Of a DNA stretch of 64,000 nucleotides, positions 35,235 through 42,500 are shown piece after piece; the stretch's first letter is position 1, and each line of letters starts with the position of its first letter. Source of the DNA: an uncultured OM43 clade bacterium (GTDB lineage: Bacteria; Pseudomonadota; Gammaproteobacteria; Burkholderiales; Methylophilaceae); assembly GCA_902558495.1 (NCBI GenBank), contig CACEEB010000004.1, forward strand, positions 1-64,000, written 5' to 3'. The notes beneath the pieces were generated by a model. That model was not told the origin of the DNA. It did not search any database and was given only the letters and a program-made list of their open reading frames with translations. Position numbers and translations under genes: made by a program.

Positions 35235-35975
35235 ATGAAAATTTTAGTCTCAAATGATGATGGTTATTTTGCACCTGGTCTTAAATTATTAGTTGAAAAT
35301 CTTAAAAAAAATTATCAAGTTACCGTAGTGGCGCCCGATAGGAATCGAAGTGGCTCAAGCAGCTCATTAACTTTAGATAAGCCACTTACCGTTGAAAAGA
35401 TTGATGAGGAAACTTATGTTGTAGACGGAACACCTGCTGATTCAGTTCATCTGGCATTAACTGGTCTATTAACATTTAAACCAGATATGGTAATCTCTGG
35501 AATAAATGATGGAGCTAATTTAGGTGATGACACCATATACTCTGGAACTGTTGCGGCCGCCATAGAGGGTTTTACTGTTGGTATCCCATCACTTGCTGTA
35601 TCAATTGCACATCATAACCCTCAAAACTTTCAAACTGCGGCAAATGTAGTTCTTGACTTAATCAAACGTGTAAGTGCTAAAAAAAATGATAAGGCACCAT
35701 TGTTAAATATTAATGTCCCAGATATTCCTTTCAATAAACTTCAAGGACTTTCAATAACAAGATTAGGTAAAAGAAAGCAAGCAGAACCAGTTATCAGTGA
35801 TTTTTCACCCAAAGGTCACAAAATTTATTGGGTTGGTGCCGCAGGTGATGCACATGATTGTGGGGAAGGAACTGATTTTTTTGCAGTTGATAAAAATTAT
35901 GTTTCAATAACACCTATTCAAATTGATTTAACTGATCACAAACAAATAAACCAAATGAATGAGTGGATTAAATGA
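35235..35975 (+). CDS. surE: 5'/3'-nucleotidase SurE
   Basis: A 246-residue metal-dependent phosphatase acting on nucleoside monophosphates and short polyphosphates in stationary-phase survival. The N-terminal motif MKILVSNDDG holds the metal-binding Asp8-Asp9, and SGINDGANLGDDTIYSGTVA (about 92-111) completes the active site. In many Proteobacteria surE is followed by pcm, nlpD and rpoS; here nlpD overlaps directly by 4 nt and pcm is missing. Confidence 0.96.
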   Translation: MKILVSNDDGYFAPGLKLLVENLKKNYQVTVVAPDRNRSGSSSSLTLDKPLTVEKIDEETYVVDGTPADSVHLALTGLLTFKPDMVISGINDGANLGDDTIYSGTVAAAIEGFTVGIPSLAVSIAHHNPQNFQTAANVVLDLIKRVSAKKNDKAPLLNINVPDIPFNKLQGLSITRLGKRKQAEPVISDFSPKGHKIYWVGAAGDAHDCGEGTDFFAVDKNYVSITPIQIDLTDHKQINQMNEWIK

Positions 35976-36865
35976 GAATATTTTTTATATCTTTCCTTGC
36001 CCTTTTTCTCTTCAGCTGTGCATCAAAAATGCCTGCTCCTGTTGAAGGAAAGGCATACGAAAACAAAAAAACTGAAAGCGTCAAAAAACCAAAAAAGAAA
36101 CAAAAATGTCCTGATGTATATAAATTAAAAAAAGGGGAAACACTTTTTAGTATCAGTATTAAATGTGGATATAACTACAAAGATGTTGCCAAGGCAAATG
36201 GCTTAAAGCGTCCTTATAAATTAAAAGCGGGAGATGAAATTAGATTTGATTTAATGAGACAAGAAAAAGTTAAAGAAGTAGAAGAAGTAATTTCTGAAAC
36301 AATTGAAACTATTCCTTTAAATCAAGAGACCGAGACTATTCCTCTTGAAGAGGACTTAACTAAAATTCAAACCGAAGAGTTCAAAGGTTATGGAACACCT
36401 ACTTTAATCAATGAGCCAAAAGTTTTTCGTGAAATTTATTCCAAAAAAACTTTAAAGGAAACCAATAAGATTGTAAAAGCAAAAACAAAAGCAGAAAAAA
36501 CCTGGTCATGGCCCACAGATGGTTCAATAGATAAACCTTTTGATAGCAATAGTACAACTAAAGGTATAAATATCTTGGGAAATTTTGGTCAGGAAATTAA
36601 AGCAGTTTCTAAAGGAAAGGTTATATATGTAGGAGAAGATTTACAGGGCTATGGAAAACTAATAATCATTAAACATGATCATGATCTACTAAGTGTTTAT
36701 GGGCATAATGAGGAAATATTTGTCAAAGAAGGGCAGTCAGTAGAGGCATTAGAAGCTATTAGCACTATGGGCAGTTCAGGAACGGATAACGTTAAACTTT
36801 ATTTTGAGATAAGGAAAGGAGGTCAATCCGTAAACCCCCTTTCTTACATTCAAAAAACTGATTAA
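35972..36865 (+). CDS. nlpD: NlpD-like LysM / degenerate M23 lipoprotein
   Basis: A 297-residue lipoprotein with lipobox FLFSC (Cys16), a LysM domain (about 48-92, VYKLKKGETLFSISIKCGYN) and a C-terminal LytM/M23 domain (about 190-293). The zinc ligands expected of active M23 peptidases are missing: HxGxD is replaced by KGINIL, and HxH by KLYFEI. This degeneration is typical of NlpD/EnvC, which do not cut murein themselves but activate amidases such as AmiC during cell division. The surE neighbour supports nlpD. Its stop codon overlaps that of the convergent thioredoxin gene. Glu/Thr-rich linker in the middle. Confidence 0.88.
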   Translation: MRIFFISFLALFLFSCASKMPAPVEGKAYENKKTESVKKPKKKQKCPDVYKLKKGETLFSISIKCGYNYKDVAKANGLKRPYKLKAGDEIRFDLMRQEKVKEVEEVISETIETIPLNQETETIPLEEDLTKIQTEEFKGYGTPTLINEPKVFREIYSKKTLKETNKIVKAKTKAEKTWSWPTDGSIDKPFDSNSTTKGINILGNFGQEIKAVSKGKVIYVGEDLQGYGKLIIIKHDHDLLSVYGHNEEIFVKEGQSVEALEAISTMGSSGTDNVKLYFEIRKGGQSVNPLSYIQKTD

Positions 36866-37239
36866 TGTAATTCGTTATTGTCTTCTTTCTTGTAATAATC
36901 ATGCACAGTAGACATATCGTAATCTCTCGCCCACTTGATTATTTCATCGAAAGCAGGTGCTCCAATTTCTCCAACTTGCGCATGGATACCAGCTTTTTCT
37001 CTAATAACCAATAATCCTGGGATTTTTTCTACTTGAAAATATTCACTAATTTCAGGGTCCTTTTCAGTATCAACCATACCGAAAATAATATCAGTATTTT
37101 TTTTCGCTGCAGCCTCAAAAACTGGTGTGAATGCAACACATGGATCGCACCATGGTGCCCAAAAATCAACAATCACAAATGGATTTTCTTCAATAGTTTT
37201 TTTAAAATTATCTTTTGTTAATGTAACTAGATTAGTCAT
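36862..37239 (-). CDS. Thioredoxin-family protein with CDPC active site
   Basis: A 125-residue single-domain thioredoxin fold. The active site is WAPWCDPC (Cys31, Cys34) instead of the usual WCGPC, a change expected to shift redox potential, and the cis-Pro is in KIPGLLV. A C-terminal extension (about 108-125) is acidic and His/Tyr-rich. The ATG at 37239 was chosen because AAGGAA lies about 6 nt upstream; an earlier in-frame ATG (37260) would run into the nitroreductase gene. No signal peptide, so it is cytoplasmic. It is probably a stress or specialised thioredoxin rather than the housekeeping TrxA. Confidence 0.85.
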   Translation of the reverse strand: MTNLVTLTKDNFKKTIEENPFVIVDFWAPWCDPCVAFTPVFEAAAKKNTDIIFGMVDTEKDPEISEYFQVEKIPGLLVIREKAGIHAQVGEIGAPAFDEIIKWARDYDMSTVHDYYKKEDNNELH

Positions 37240-37247
37240 TTTTTTCC

Positions 37248-37835
37248 TTATTTTTTCCAAGTATTAATATTATAAACCTCTTCTAACGGTTTTCTATTTC
37301 TTACTGCTACTTCTCTTTCCTTTTGTGATTGATTCATCTTGGATTGATCCAATACACTTCCAACAGCAATAAAAGAAAGTATCTCAAATTCATCTGGTAT
37401 CTCCGCCAATTCTTTTGCTTTTTGTATGTCAAATCCACCCATCTGATGTGCGCTTAAATTCATACTGGAAGCCTGCAGACAAATATTTTCAGAGGCAGCG
37501 CCTGTATCATATTGATGAAATCGATTAGGCTCTCCATTATGATTAAAATTCTTATTAGCACATACTAAAATTAGTATCGAGGCATCCATAGCCCAATCCT
37601 GATTACCTACAGACAGGCAATTCAGAGCAGCTGAAAAAGCTGTAGCATCTTGTTTATTAAATAATATGTATTTCCATGGCTGGTCACCATAGCATGATGG
37701 AGCCCAACGTGCAGCTTCAAATAATGCTTTTATAATTTCATCATCTATTAAAAAATCGGGGTCAAACGCTCTAGGACTCCATCGACTAGCAATTAATTCA
37801 TCTATTTTAACTCCTGTAATTGCAGGTTTTTTCAT
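37248..37835 (-). CDS. Nitroreductase-family FMN oxidoreductase
   Basis: A 195-residue protein of the NfsB/FRase fold. The N-terminal SRWSPRAFDPD and ARWAPSCYGDQPWKYIL (about 42-58) are the FMN-contacting segments, and the C-terminal half has DTGAASENICLQASSMNLSAHQMGGFD. Such enzymes reduce nitroaromatics, quinones or flavins with NAD(P)H; the natural substrate is unknown. It is followed after 8 bp by the CDPC thioredoxin, suggesting a redox-related operon. A perfect 14-bp palindrome lies upstream, between it and tadA. Confidence 0.87.
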   Translation of the reverse strand: MKKPAITGVKIDELIASRWSPRAFDPDFLIDDEIIKALFEAARWAPSCYGDQPWKYILFNKQDATAFSAALNCLSVGNQDWAMDASILILVCANKNFNHNGEPNRFHQYDTGAASENICLQASSMNLSAHQMGGFDIQKAKELAEIPDEFEILSFIAVGSVLDQSKMNQSQKEREVAVRNRKPLEEVYNINTWKK

Positions 37836-37866
37836 AAAACTCCCTTATGTATTTTTATAAAAAAAA

Positions 37867-37880
37867 TAAATACGTATTTA
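37867..37880. promoter_or_regulatory. 14-bp perfect palindrome between the nitroreductase and tadA genes
   Basis: TAAATACGTATTTA is fully self-complementary, about 32 bp upstream of the nitroreductase ATG on the minus strand. Position and symmetry fit an operator for that gene. AT-rich palindromes also occur by chance, so this is tentative. Confidence 0.35.
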
Positions 37881-37954
37881 CTAGAGTGCTATTGTTACCC
37901 ATAATTCAATTTTTGCGTATTATTTATCAAAATTATTTATTTTTAAACACCATT

Positions 37955-38455
37955 ATGGATTCAGAAAAGATTAAATATTATATGCAGGTTGCATTAGCTT
38001 ATGCAAAAAAAGCTCATGCTATGGATGAGGTCCCAGTAGGTGCAATTATTATTAAGAATAATAAAATTATTGCAGGAGCGCATAATCAACTTATCAATAA
38101 TTCAGATCCTACTGGTCACGCTGAAATAATTGCAATAAGGGAGGCTGCAAGGATAATTGGCAATTACAGACTAGTGGGTTGTCACATGTTTGTAACATTG
38201 GAGCCATGCCTAATGTGTCTCGGGGCTATATTTAATGCAAGAATAAATAGCCTGTTTTTTGGAGCTTATGATAAAAAAACTGGTGCTTGTGAGAGCGTTT
38301 TACCCTTAGCAAGTAACAAACTTATAAATCACCATTGCGCTGTTCAAGGAGGAGTGTTGGAGAAAGAAACGAAAGCTTTATTACAAGAATTCTTTAAGGA
38401 AAAAAGACAAAAAAAACCGCTACCAGAAGATAGCGGTTTTTTGGAATGTAAATAA
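37955..38455 (+). CDS. tadA: tRNA-specific adenosine deaminase
   Basis: A 166-residue zinc deaminase that converts A34 to inosine in tRNA(Arg)(ACG). The HAE motif (His55, Glu57 in TGHAEIIAI) and PCLMC (Cys85, Cys88) form the zinc and catalytic site, and the C-terminal FFKEKR tail is typical. The ATG at 37955 was chosen (MDSEKIKYYMQVALAYA); 36 further in-frame residues upstream look non-homologous. An intrinsic terminator is embedded in the last codons. Confidence 0.93.
   Translation: MDSEKIKYYMQVALAYAKKAHAMDEVPVGAIIIKNNKIIAGAHNQLINNSDPTGHAEIIAIREAARIIGNYRLVGCHMFVTLEPCLMCLGAIFNARINSLFFGAYDKKTGACESVLPLASNKLINHHCAVQGGVLEKETKALLQEFFKEKRQKKPLPEDSGFLECK
38411..38442. terminator. Bidirectional intrinsic terminator inside the 3' end of tadA
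   Basis: An ACCGCTA/TAGCGGT stem with an 8-nt loop is flanked by A and T runs. It lies inside the tadA coding region, ending 13 nt before the stop. It can terminate tadA transcripts and also those of the convergent Bax-inhibitor gene, whose stop is 18 bp away. Confidence 0.75.
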
Positions 38456-38459
38456 AACT

Positions 38460-39155
38460 TTAGTCCCTATTACCCATAAATGCCATCAATAAATGAAGCA
38501 AATTTACAAATAAATTGTAAATATTAAGGTATAGAGCAAGTGTTGCCATAATGTAATTTGTTTCTCCACCCCTCACAATTCTATTTACATCATACAAAAT
38601 AAAACCTGAAAAAATCATAACCGCAATAGCTGAAATCGCAAGTGATGCAGCAGGTACTTGAAATATCCAGTTAGCTAATGCAGCTAAAATTATCATAATG
38701 AGGCCAATCATAAGAAATTTACCCATGAAGGAAAAATCACGTTTTGCATTTGCTCCAATGCTTGCTAAGACTAGAAATATAGTTCCGGTACCGCCTGCAG
38801 CAAGACTTACAATTTGTCCACCATTACTAAAACTAAAAGCCATTTGGAGAATTGGTCCCAGTAAGAGACCCATTAGAAAGGTTAGTATCATAAGGAAGAC
38901 GACTCCAAGACTACTATTTCTATTTGCTCTAATTAAATAAAACATACCAAATAAGCTGGCAATCATAAGGATTGGAAACATAATCCCTAAACCAGCTGCC
39001 CAACCCCAATTCATTGCCATACCCATAACAGCACCAATTACAGTTGGAAACAGGGACACTCCGAGCAAAGCATATGTTTGACTGAGAACTTTATGTGTGG
39101 CTACGGATGTAGATTGTGTTTGAAAGCGTGAAACGTTATCAAAATTATTTTGCAT
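38460..39155 (-). CDS. Bax inhibitor-1 / YccA family membrane protein
   Basis: A 231-residue protein with seven hydrophobic segments, matching the BI-1/YccA (TMBIM) family. Typical stretches are the N-terminal THKVLSQTYALLG and the C-terminal ALYLNIYNLFVNLLHLLM. In E. coli YccA binds FtsH and limits degradation of membrane proteins; other members conduct Ca2+. A heat-shock-like promoter (CTTGAAA-N13-CCCTTAT) lies upstream, which would fit a role in membrane protein quality control. It converges on tadA. Confidence 0.92.
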   Translation of the reverse strand: MQNNFDNVSRFQTQSTSVATHKVLSQTYALLGVSLFPTVIGAVMGMAMNWGWAAGLGIMFPILMIASLFGMFYLIRANRNSSLGVVFLMILTFLMGLLLGPILQMAFSFSNGGQIVSLAAGGTGTIFLVLASIGANAKRDFSFMGKFLMIGLIMIILAALANWIFQVPAASLAISAIAVMIFSGFILYDVNRIVRGGETNYIMATLALYLNIYNLFVNLLHLLMAFMGNRD

Positions 39156-39195
39156 AGGTCAAATAATCCTTAATTAAATTTATATACACTTATAG

Positions 39196-39223
39196 GATAA
39201 GGGTTGAAGCCGAAAGTTTCAAG
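39196..39223 (-). promoter_or_regulatory. Sigma32-like heat-shock promoter of the BI-1/YccA gene
   Basis: On the minus strand a perfect sigma32 -35 (CTTGAAA) is followed after 13 nt by CCCTTATC, close to the -10 consensus CCCCATNT, and the start codon is about 40 nt downstream. A sigma70 reading (TTGAAA-N17-TATCCT) overlaps it. Confidence 0.5.
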
Positions 39224-39243
39224 TATTTACGTTGTAATATTCA

Positions 39244-40260
39244 TCAATTTGACATACTTTCAATCTTTTGTTGAATTTCTGCCACAGAATGGTGCTTATA
39301 AATATCAATTTTATTTTTAGTATTATCTAATTTCATAGCAGCTAAACGTGCTATTGAATTGGTATCAATATTCCATCGTATATTTGTAAGCGCATAATCT
39401 ACTTCTTTTGGTGAATTACACAACAAAACCATGTCACAGCCGGCATTAAGAGCCATTAATAATCTTTCGACAATATTTTCTTTTTCAAACGTTGCCGCCT
39501 TCATACTCATATCATCGCTGAATATAGCCCCTTTAAATCCTAACTTATCCCTTAATTGATCTTGAAGCCAAAATCGAGACAATCCTGCTGGTAGAGAATC
39601 ACAGGAGGAATAAATGATATGTGAGGGCATTATGCCTTTCATACCATTATTTATGAGAGATATAAAAACTTTTAAATCATTTTCTTTTATATCCAAAAAT
39701 TTTCTTTTATCCTCTCCCTTTTCTATGTGCGTGTCCTCTTTTATAAAACCATGTCCAGGAAAATGTTTTCCAATAGCCTGCATCCCTCCATCTTCCAATC
39801 CTTTTCTGAGGTTATTGGCTAATTTAATAACCGGTGATACTTGTTCATGAAATGCTCGATCACCAATGACTGAACTGGCACCATAATTTACATCCAACAC
39901 AGGGGTAAAGCTAAAATCAATATCGCAACCACCTAATTCCTTAGCGATAAACCATCCCACTAACGAAGCAAAATCCTGAGCCTTTTGTTTGTCTTGATCA
40001 TAGATTTTTCCCAACATAGCCATTGGAGGGAGCGAAGTAAAACCATCCTTAAATCGCTGCACTCTGCCACCCTCATGATCCACCCCAATAAGGATATCTT
40101 TTTTAACGTCCCTTATTTGACTAACTAGTTGTTTTAATTGATTTTTATTCTGATAATTTCGTGCAAATAAGATTACACCACCTACTAATGGATGCTTTAT
40201 TCTTTGCATATCCTTTTTATTTAAATGAAAAGACTCAACATCAATCATCAGGCAAGACAC
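39244..40260 (-). CDS. nagZ: Beta-N-acetylhexosaminidase NagZ
   Basis: A 338-residue cytoplasmic GH3 enzyme that removes GlcNAc from anhydromuropeptides during murein recycling. The signature KHFPGHG with His170-x3-D/E-x-H (HGFIKEDTH) gives the general acid-base dyad loop, and the nucleophile Asp lies in FSDDMSM (about 249-250). DHEGGRVQRF near 61-70 is also conserved. There is no signal peptide. It lies 36 bp after the dppC-like permease gene, at the end of a run with peptide permeases and a YkuD enzyme, which fits murein recycling. Confidence 0.95.
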   Translation of the reverse strand: MSCLMIDVESFHLNKKDMQRIKHPLVGGVILFARNYQNKNQLKQLVSQIRDVKKDILIGVDHEGGRVQRFKDGFTSLPPMAMLGKIYDQDKQKAQDFASLVGWFIAKELGGCDIDFSFTPVLDVNYGASSVIGDRAFHEQVSPVIKLANNLRKGLEDGGMQAIGKHFPGHGFIKEDTHIEKGEDKRKFLDIKENDLKVFISLINNGMKGIMPSHIIYSSCDSLPAGLSRFWLQDQLRDKLGFKGAIFSDDMSMKAATFEKENIVERLLMALNAGCDMVLLCNSPKEVDYALTNIRWNIDTNSIARLAAMKLDNTKNKIDIYKHHSVAEIQQKIESMSN

Positions 40261-40296
40261 ATTGCTTCTCCTTGCATAAAATTTTCTTTTTGACTT

Positions 40297-41100
40297 TTAG
40301 GATGATCTATTTTGGTCACTTTTAATATTCCAATATCCATGCAGATAATCTCCAGCAGCATTAATACAATAAACAATTGACATAATACTAATACCAACAA
40401 AAATTGCATAATGTGGGGATACTAAAAGGTACCGAACACTGTCTCGCATCATTGCCCCCCAAGAAGCTTCAGGTGCCTGTAAACCAAGACCCAAGAAAGA
40501 CAAACTTGCCTCTGCAATGATCAATCCAGCAAGTGCATAGGTTGCTTCAACTAATAAAGGGGTGGTTAAGGACGGTAGGATATGCCTTCCTATAACCCAC
40601 CAACCAGAGGCACCCATAGTTCTTGAAGCTTTAACAAAATCATAATTTTTTACTAATAGGGTTTGACCTCTTGATAGCCTTGCATAACCCACCCAACCCC
40701 CTATAGAAAGGGCTAAAATGAGGTTATATTTTCCAGGGCTGAGCATAGCAGCAAAGGCAATTGCCAATAAAATTCCTGGGAAAGACATAAATAAATTAAT
40801 AACGAATGAAACAGCTTGGTCAAATCTCCCCCCTAAGAAACCCGAGATTGTTCCAATGAGGACTCCAAAAGTACAGGAAATAATACTAACCACTATTATA
40901 ATTTCGGTAGAGTTTTTAAATCCCTCAATCAATCTTATTAAAATAGACCTTCCGTAATCATCACGGCCAAAAAAAGCATCTAGGCTTGGTCGCGATAAAA
41001 TGTCATCCAACTGCATGTAATTAGGATCTAAATTTAAAAGATATGAAATTATGAGTCCCAGTAACCAAAAAAGGATAATAATTAGGGGTAATCTATGCAA
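40297..41100 (-). CDS. Oligopeptide ABC transporter permease (DppC/OppC-like)
   Basis: A 267-residue inner-membrane permease with about six TM helices. N-terminal DAFFGRDDYGRSILIRLIEG is typical of DppC-type proteins (T/FGTDxLGRD region), and the ATPase-coupling EAA loop lies around ARLSRGQTLLVKNYDFVKASRTMGAS. It forms the translocation pore with the DppB-like protein, whose gene overlaps its start by 8 nt. No ATPase gene is adjacent, so the energising subunits must be elsewhere. Location between nagZ and a YkuD enzyme suggests murein peptides as cargo. Confidence 0.9.
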   Translation of the reverse strand: MHRLPLIIILFWLLGLIISYLLNLDPNYMQLDDILSRPSLDAFFGRDDYGRSILIRLIEGFKNSTEIIIVVSIISCTFGVLIGTISGFLGGRFDQAVSFVINLFMSFPGILLAIAFAAMLSPGKYNLILALSIGGWVGYARLSRGQTLLVKNYDFVKASRTMGASGWWVIGRHILPSLTTPLLVEATYALAGLIIAEASLSFLGLGLQAPEASWGAMMRDSVRYLLVSPHYAIFVGISIMSIVYCINAAGDYLHGYWNIKSDQNRSS

Positions 41101-42010
41101 ACTTTCCTACCTTTAATCTTGGATCTACCAATCTATAAATTAAATCTGTAATCATATTAATAAGAATATAAGAAATTGCGATCATAAAAATACATGCCTG
41201 CGTAATAGGATAATCACGGGTTTGAATAGATTCAACCAATAACATCCCCAAACCATTCCAGCTAAAAATGGTTTCTGTAATCACTGCCCCAGATAAAAGC
41301 GAGCCGAATTGCATACCAATAATTGAAATAATAGGAATAAGTACCAAACGAAATGTGTGTTGAATTAAAATAACCCATTCACCAAGCCCTTTAGCTCTAG
41401 CAGTTCTTACTACATCCGACTCGATTAGCTCTAGCATACAATTTCTTGTCAGTTTTGTTATAACGGCTATCATCCCAAGAGCTAACGTAAATGCAGGAAG
41501 AATAATGGCATGGAAGCTATCCATACCATTAACTGGAAACCATCCTAGCCATATGGAAAAAATTATAATTAATACAGGGCCCAAAAAGAAATGTGGTATG
41601 GAGATAAAAAAGATACTTGCACTCATAATTATTTTATCAATTAATAACATGTGATTTTTAGCTGCTATTATGCCCCCAGCTAAGCCAAAAATTAATGCGA
41701 TTAAAAGGGAGGTAACGGCTAATAGATAGGTGTTTTTAGCAGCAATTACTAGTGAATCCAATACCGGGGTTTGCCTAATAATTGAAGTTCCAAAGTCACC
41801 TTGAATAATCTTAATTAATGAGAATATTAATTGATCTAAGATGGGTTTGTCTAAACCTAATTGAGAACGAAGTTTATCTTGATCGGCAAGAGAAGCAGAA
41901 TCACCTAGCATTACCTGTACAGGATCACCAGGAATGAAATGGAGAAGCATAAAAGTGATCGCATAAATACCGAGTATCTGAAAAATTATAAATATAATTT
42001 TATTTAACAT
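41093..42010 (-). CDS. Oligopeptide ABC transporter permease (DppB/OppB-like)
   Basis: A 305-residue permease with the DppB pattern: an N-terminal TM helix followed by FIPGDPVQVMLGD, then about five more TM helices with the EAA loop at RTARAKGLGEWVILIQHTFR and the conserved TETIFSWNGLGMLLVESI near the C-terminus. It is the partner of the DppC-like permease (8-nt overlap) and lies 7 bp after the YkuD gene. Substrates of the family are di- to oligopeptides, and muropeptides in some species. Confidence 0.9.
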   Translation of the reverse strand: MLNKIIFIIFQILGIYAITFMLLHFIPGDPVQVMLGDSASLADQDKLRSQLGLDKPILDQLIFSLIKIIQGDFGTSIIRQTPVLDSLVIAAKNTYLLAVTSLLIALIFGLAGGIIAAKNHMLLIDKIIMSASIFFISIPHFFLGPVLIIIFSIWLGWFPVNGMDSFHAIILPAFTLALGMIAVITKLTRNCMLELIESDVVRTARAKGLGEWVILIQHTFRLVLIPIISIIGMQFGSLLSGAVITETIFSWNGLGMLLVESIQTRDYPITQACIFMIAISYILINMITDLIYRLVDPRLKVGKFA

Positions 42011-42017
42011 TTATTAA

Positions 42018-42500
42018 TTACTCTGCAATCTCAACTTGATCTCCAACGCTAACATTATTAAATAACTCAATAATATCTTCGTTTGCGATTCTTACACACC
42101 CATGTGAAGAGGGTGTGCCCAATAAATGTTCCTCATTCGTTCCGTGAATATAAATAAACCGTTGCATGGAATCCACATCACCCAATCTATTTTTTCCTAA
42201 CTCAGTTCCCGAAAGCCATAAGATTCTTGTTAAAATCCAATCCACATTATCTGAAGCAGAATCTATTTCACGGCTCCAAATTTTATGTGTAAATCTCCTG
42301 CCTTTAAGCACAGCAAATTTAGGCAACTTATCCCCAATTTTTGCCCTGATAATATGGTTTCCAAGCGGGGTTTTGTTACTATCTTTTTTTTGTCCAACAC
42401 CTAAACTTGCAGTCGATATTTTATATTGCTTAATGGTCTTATCATTATGAAAAAGTTTTAGCATCTGCTCTGCAACTGAAATATATATTTTAGTAGTCAT
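42018..42500 (-). CDS. Cytoplasmic YkuD-fold enzyme (L,D-transpeptidase/carboxypeptidase-like)
   Basis: A 160-residue YkuD domain with the full catalytic motif: His119 (IYIHGTN) and S-S-H133-G-C135-V-R, where Cys135 is the nucleophile. There is no signal peptide or TM anchor, so it should remain in the cytoplasm, unlike wall-crosslinking L,D-transpeptidases. Cytoplasmic YkuD proteins of this size (ElsL/LdtK-type in Acinetobacter) act as L,D-carboxypeptidases that trim the terminal D-Ala of recycled tetrapeptides. The neighbouring peptide importer and nagZ support this reading. Its ATG overlaps the binding-protein gene by 11 nt. Confidence 0.8.
   Translation of the reverse strand: MTTKIYISVAEQMLKLFHNDKTIKQYKISTASLGVGQKKDSNKTPLGNHIIRAKIGDKLPKFAVLKGRRFTHKIWSREIDSASDNVDWILTRILWLSGTELGKNRLGDVDSMQRFIYIHGTNEEHLLGTPSSHGCVRIANEDIIELFNNVSVGDQVEIAE

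Noticed and set aside
36500-36860. Active M23 peptidase in the nlpD-like gene
   Set aside because: The zinc-binding His residues are replaced, so it is read as an amidase activator rather than an endopeptidase.
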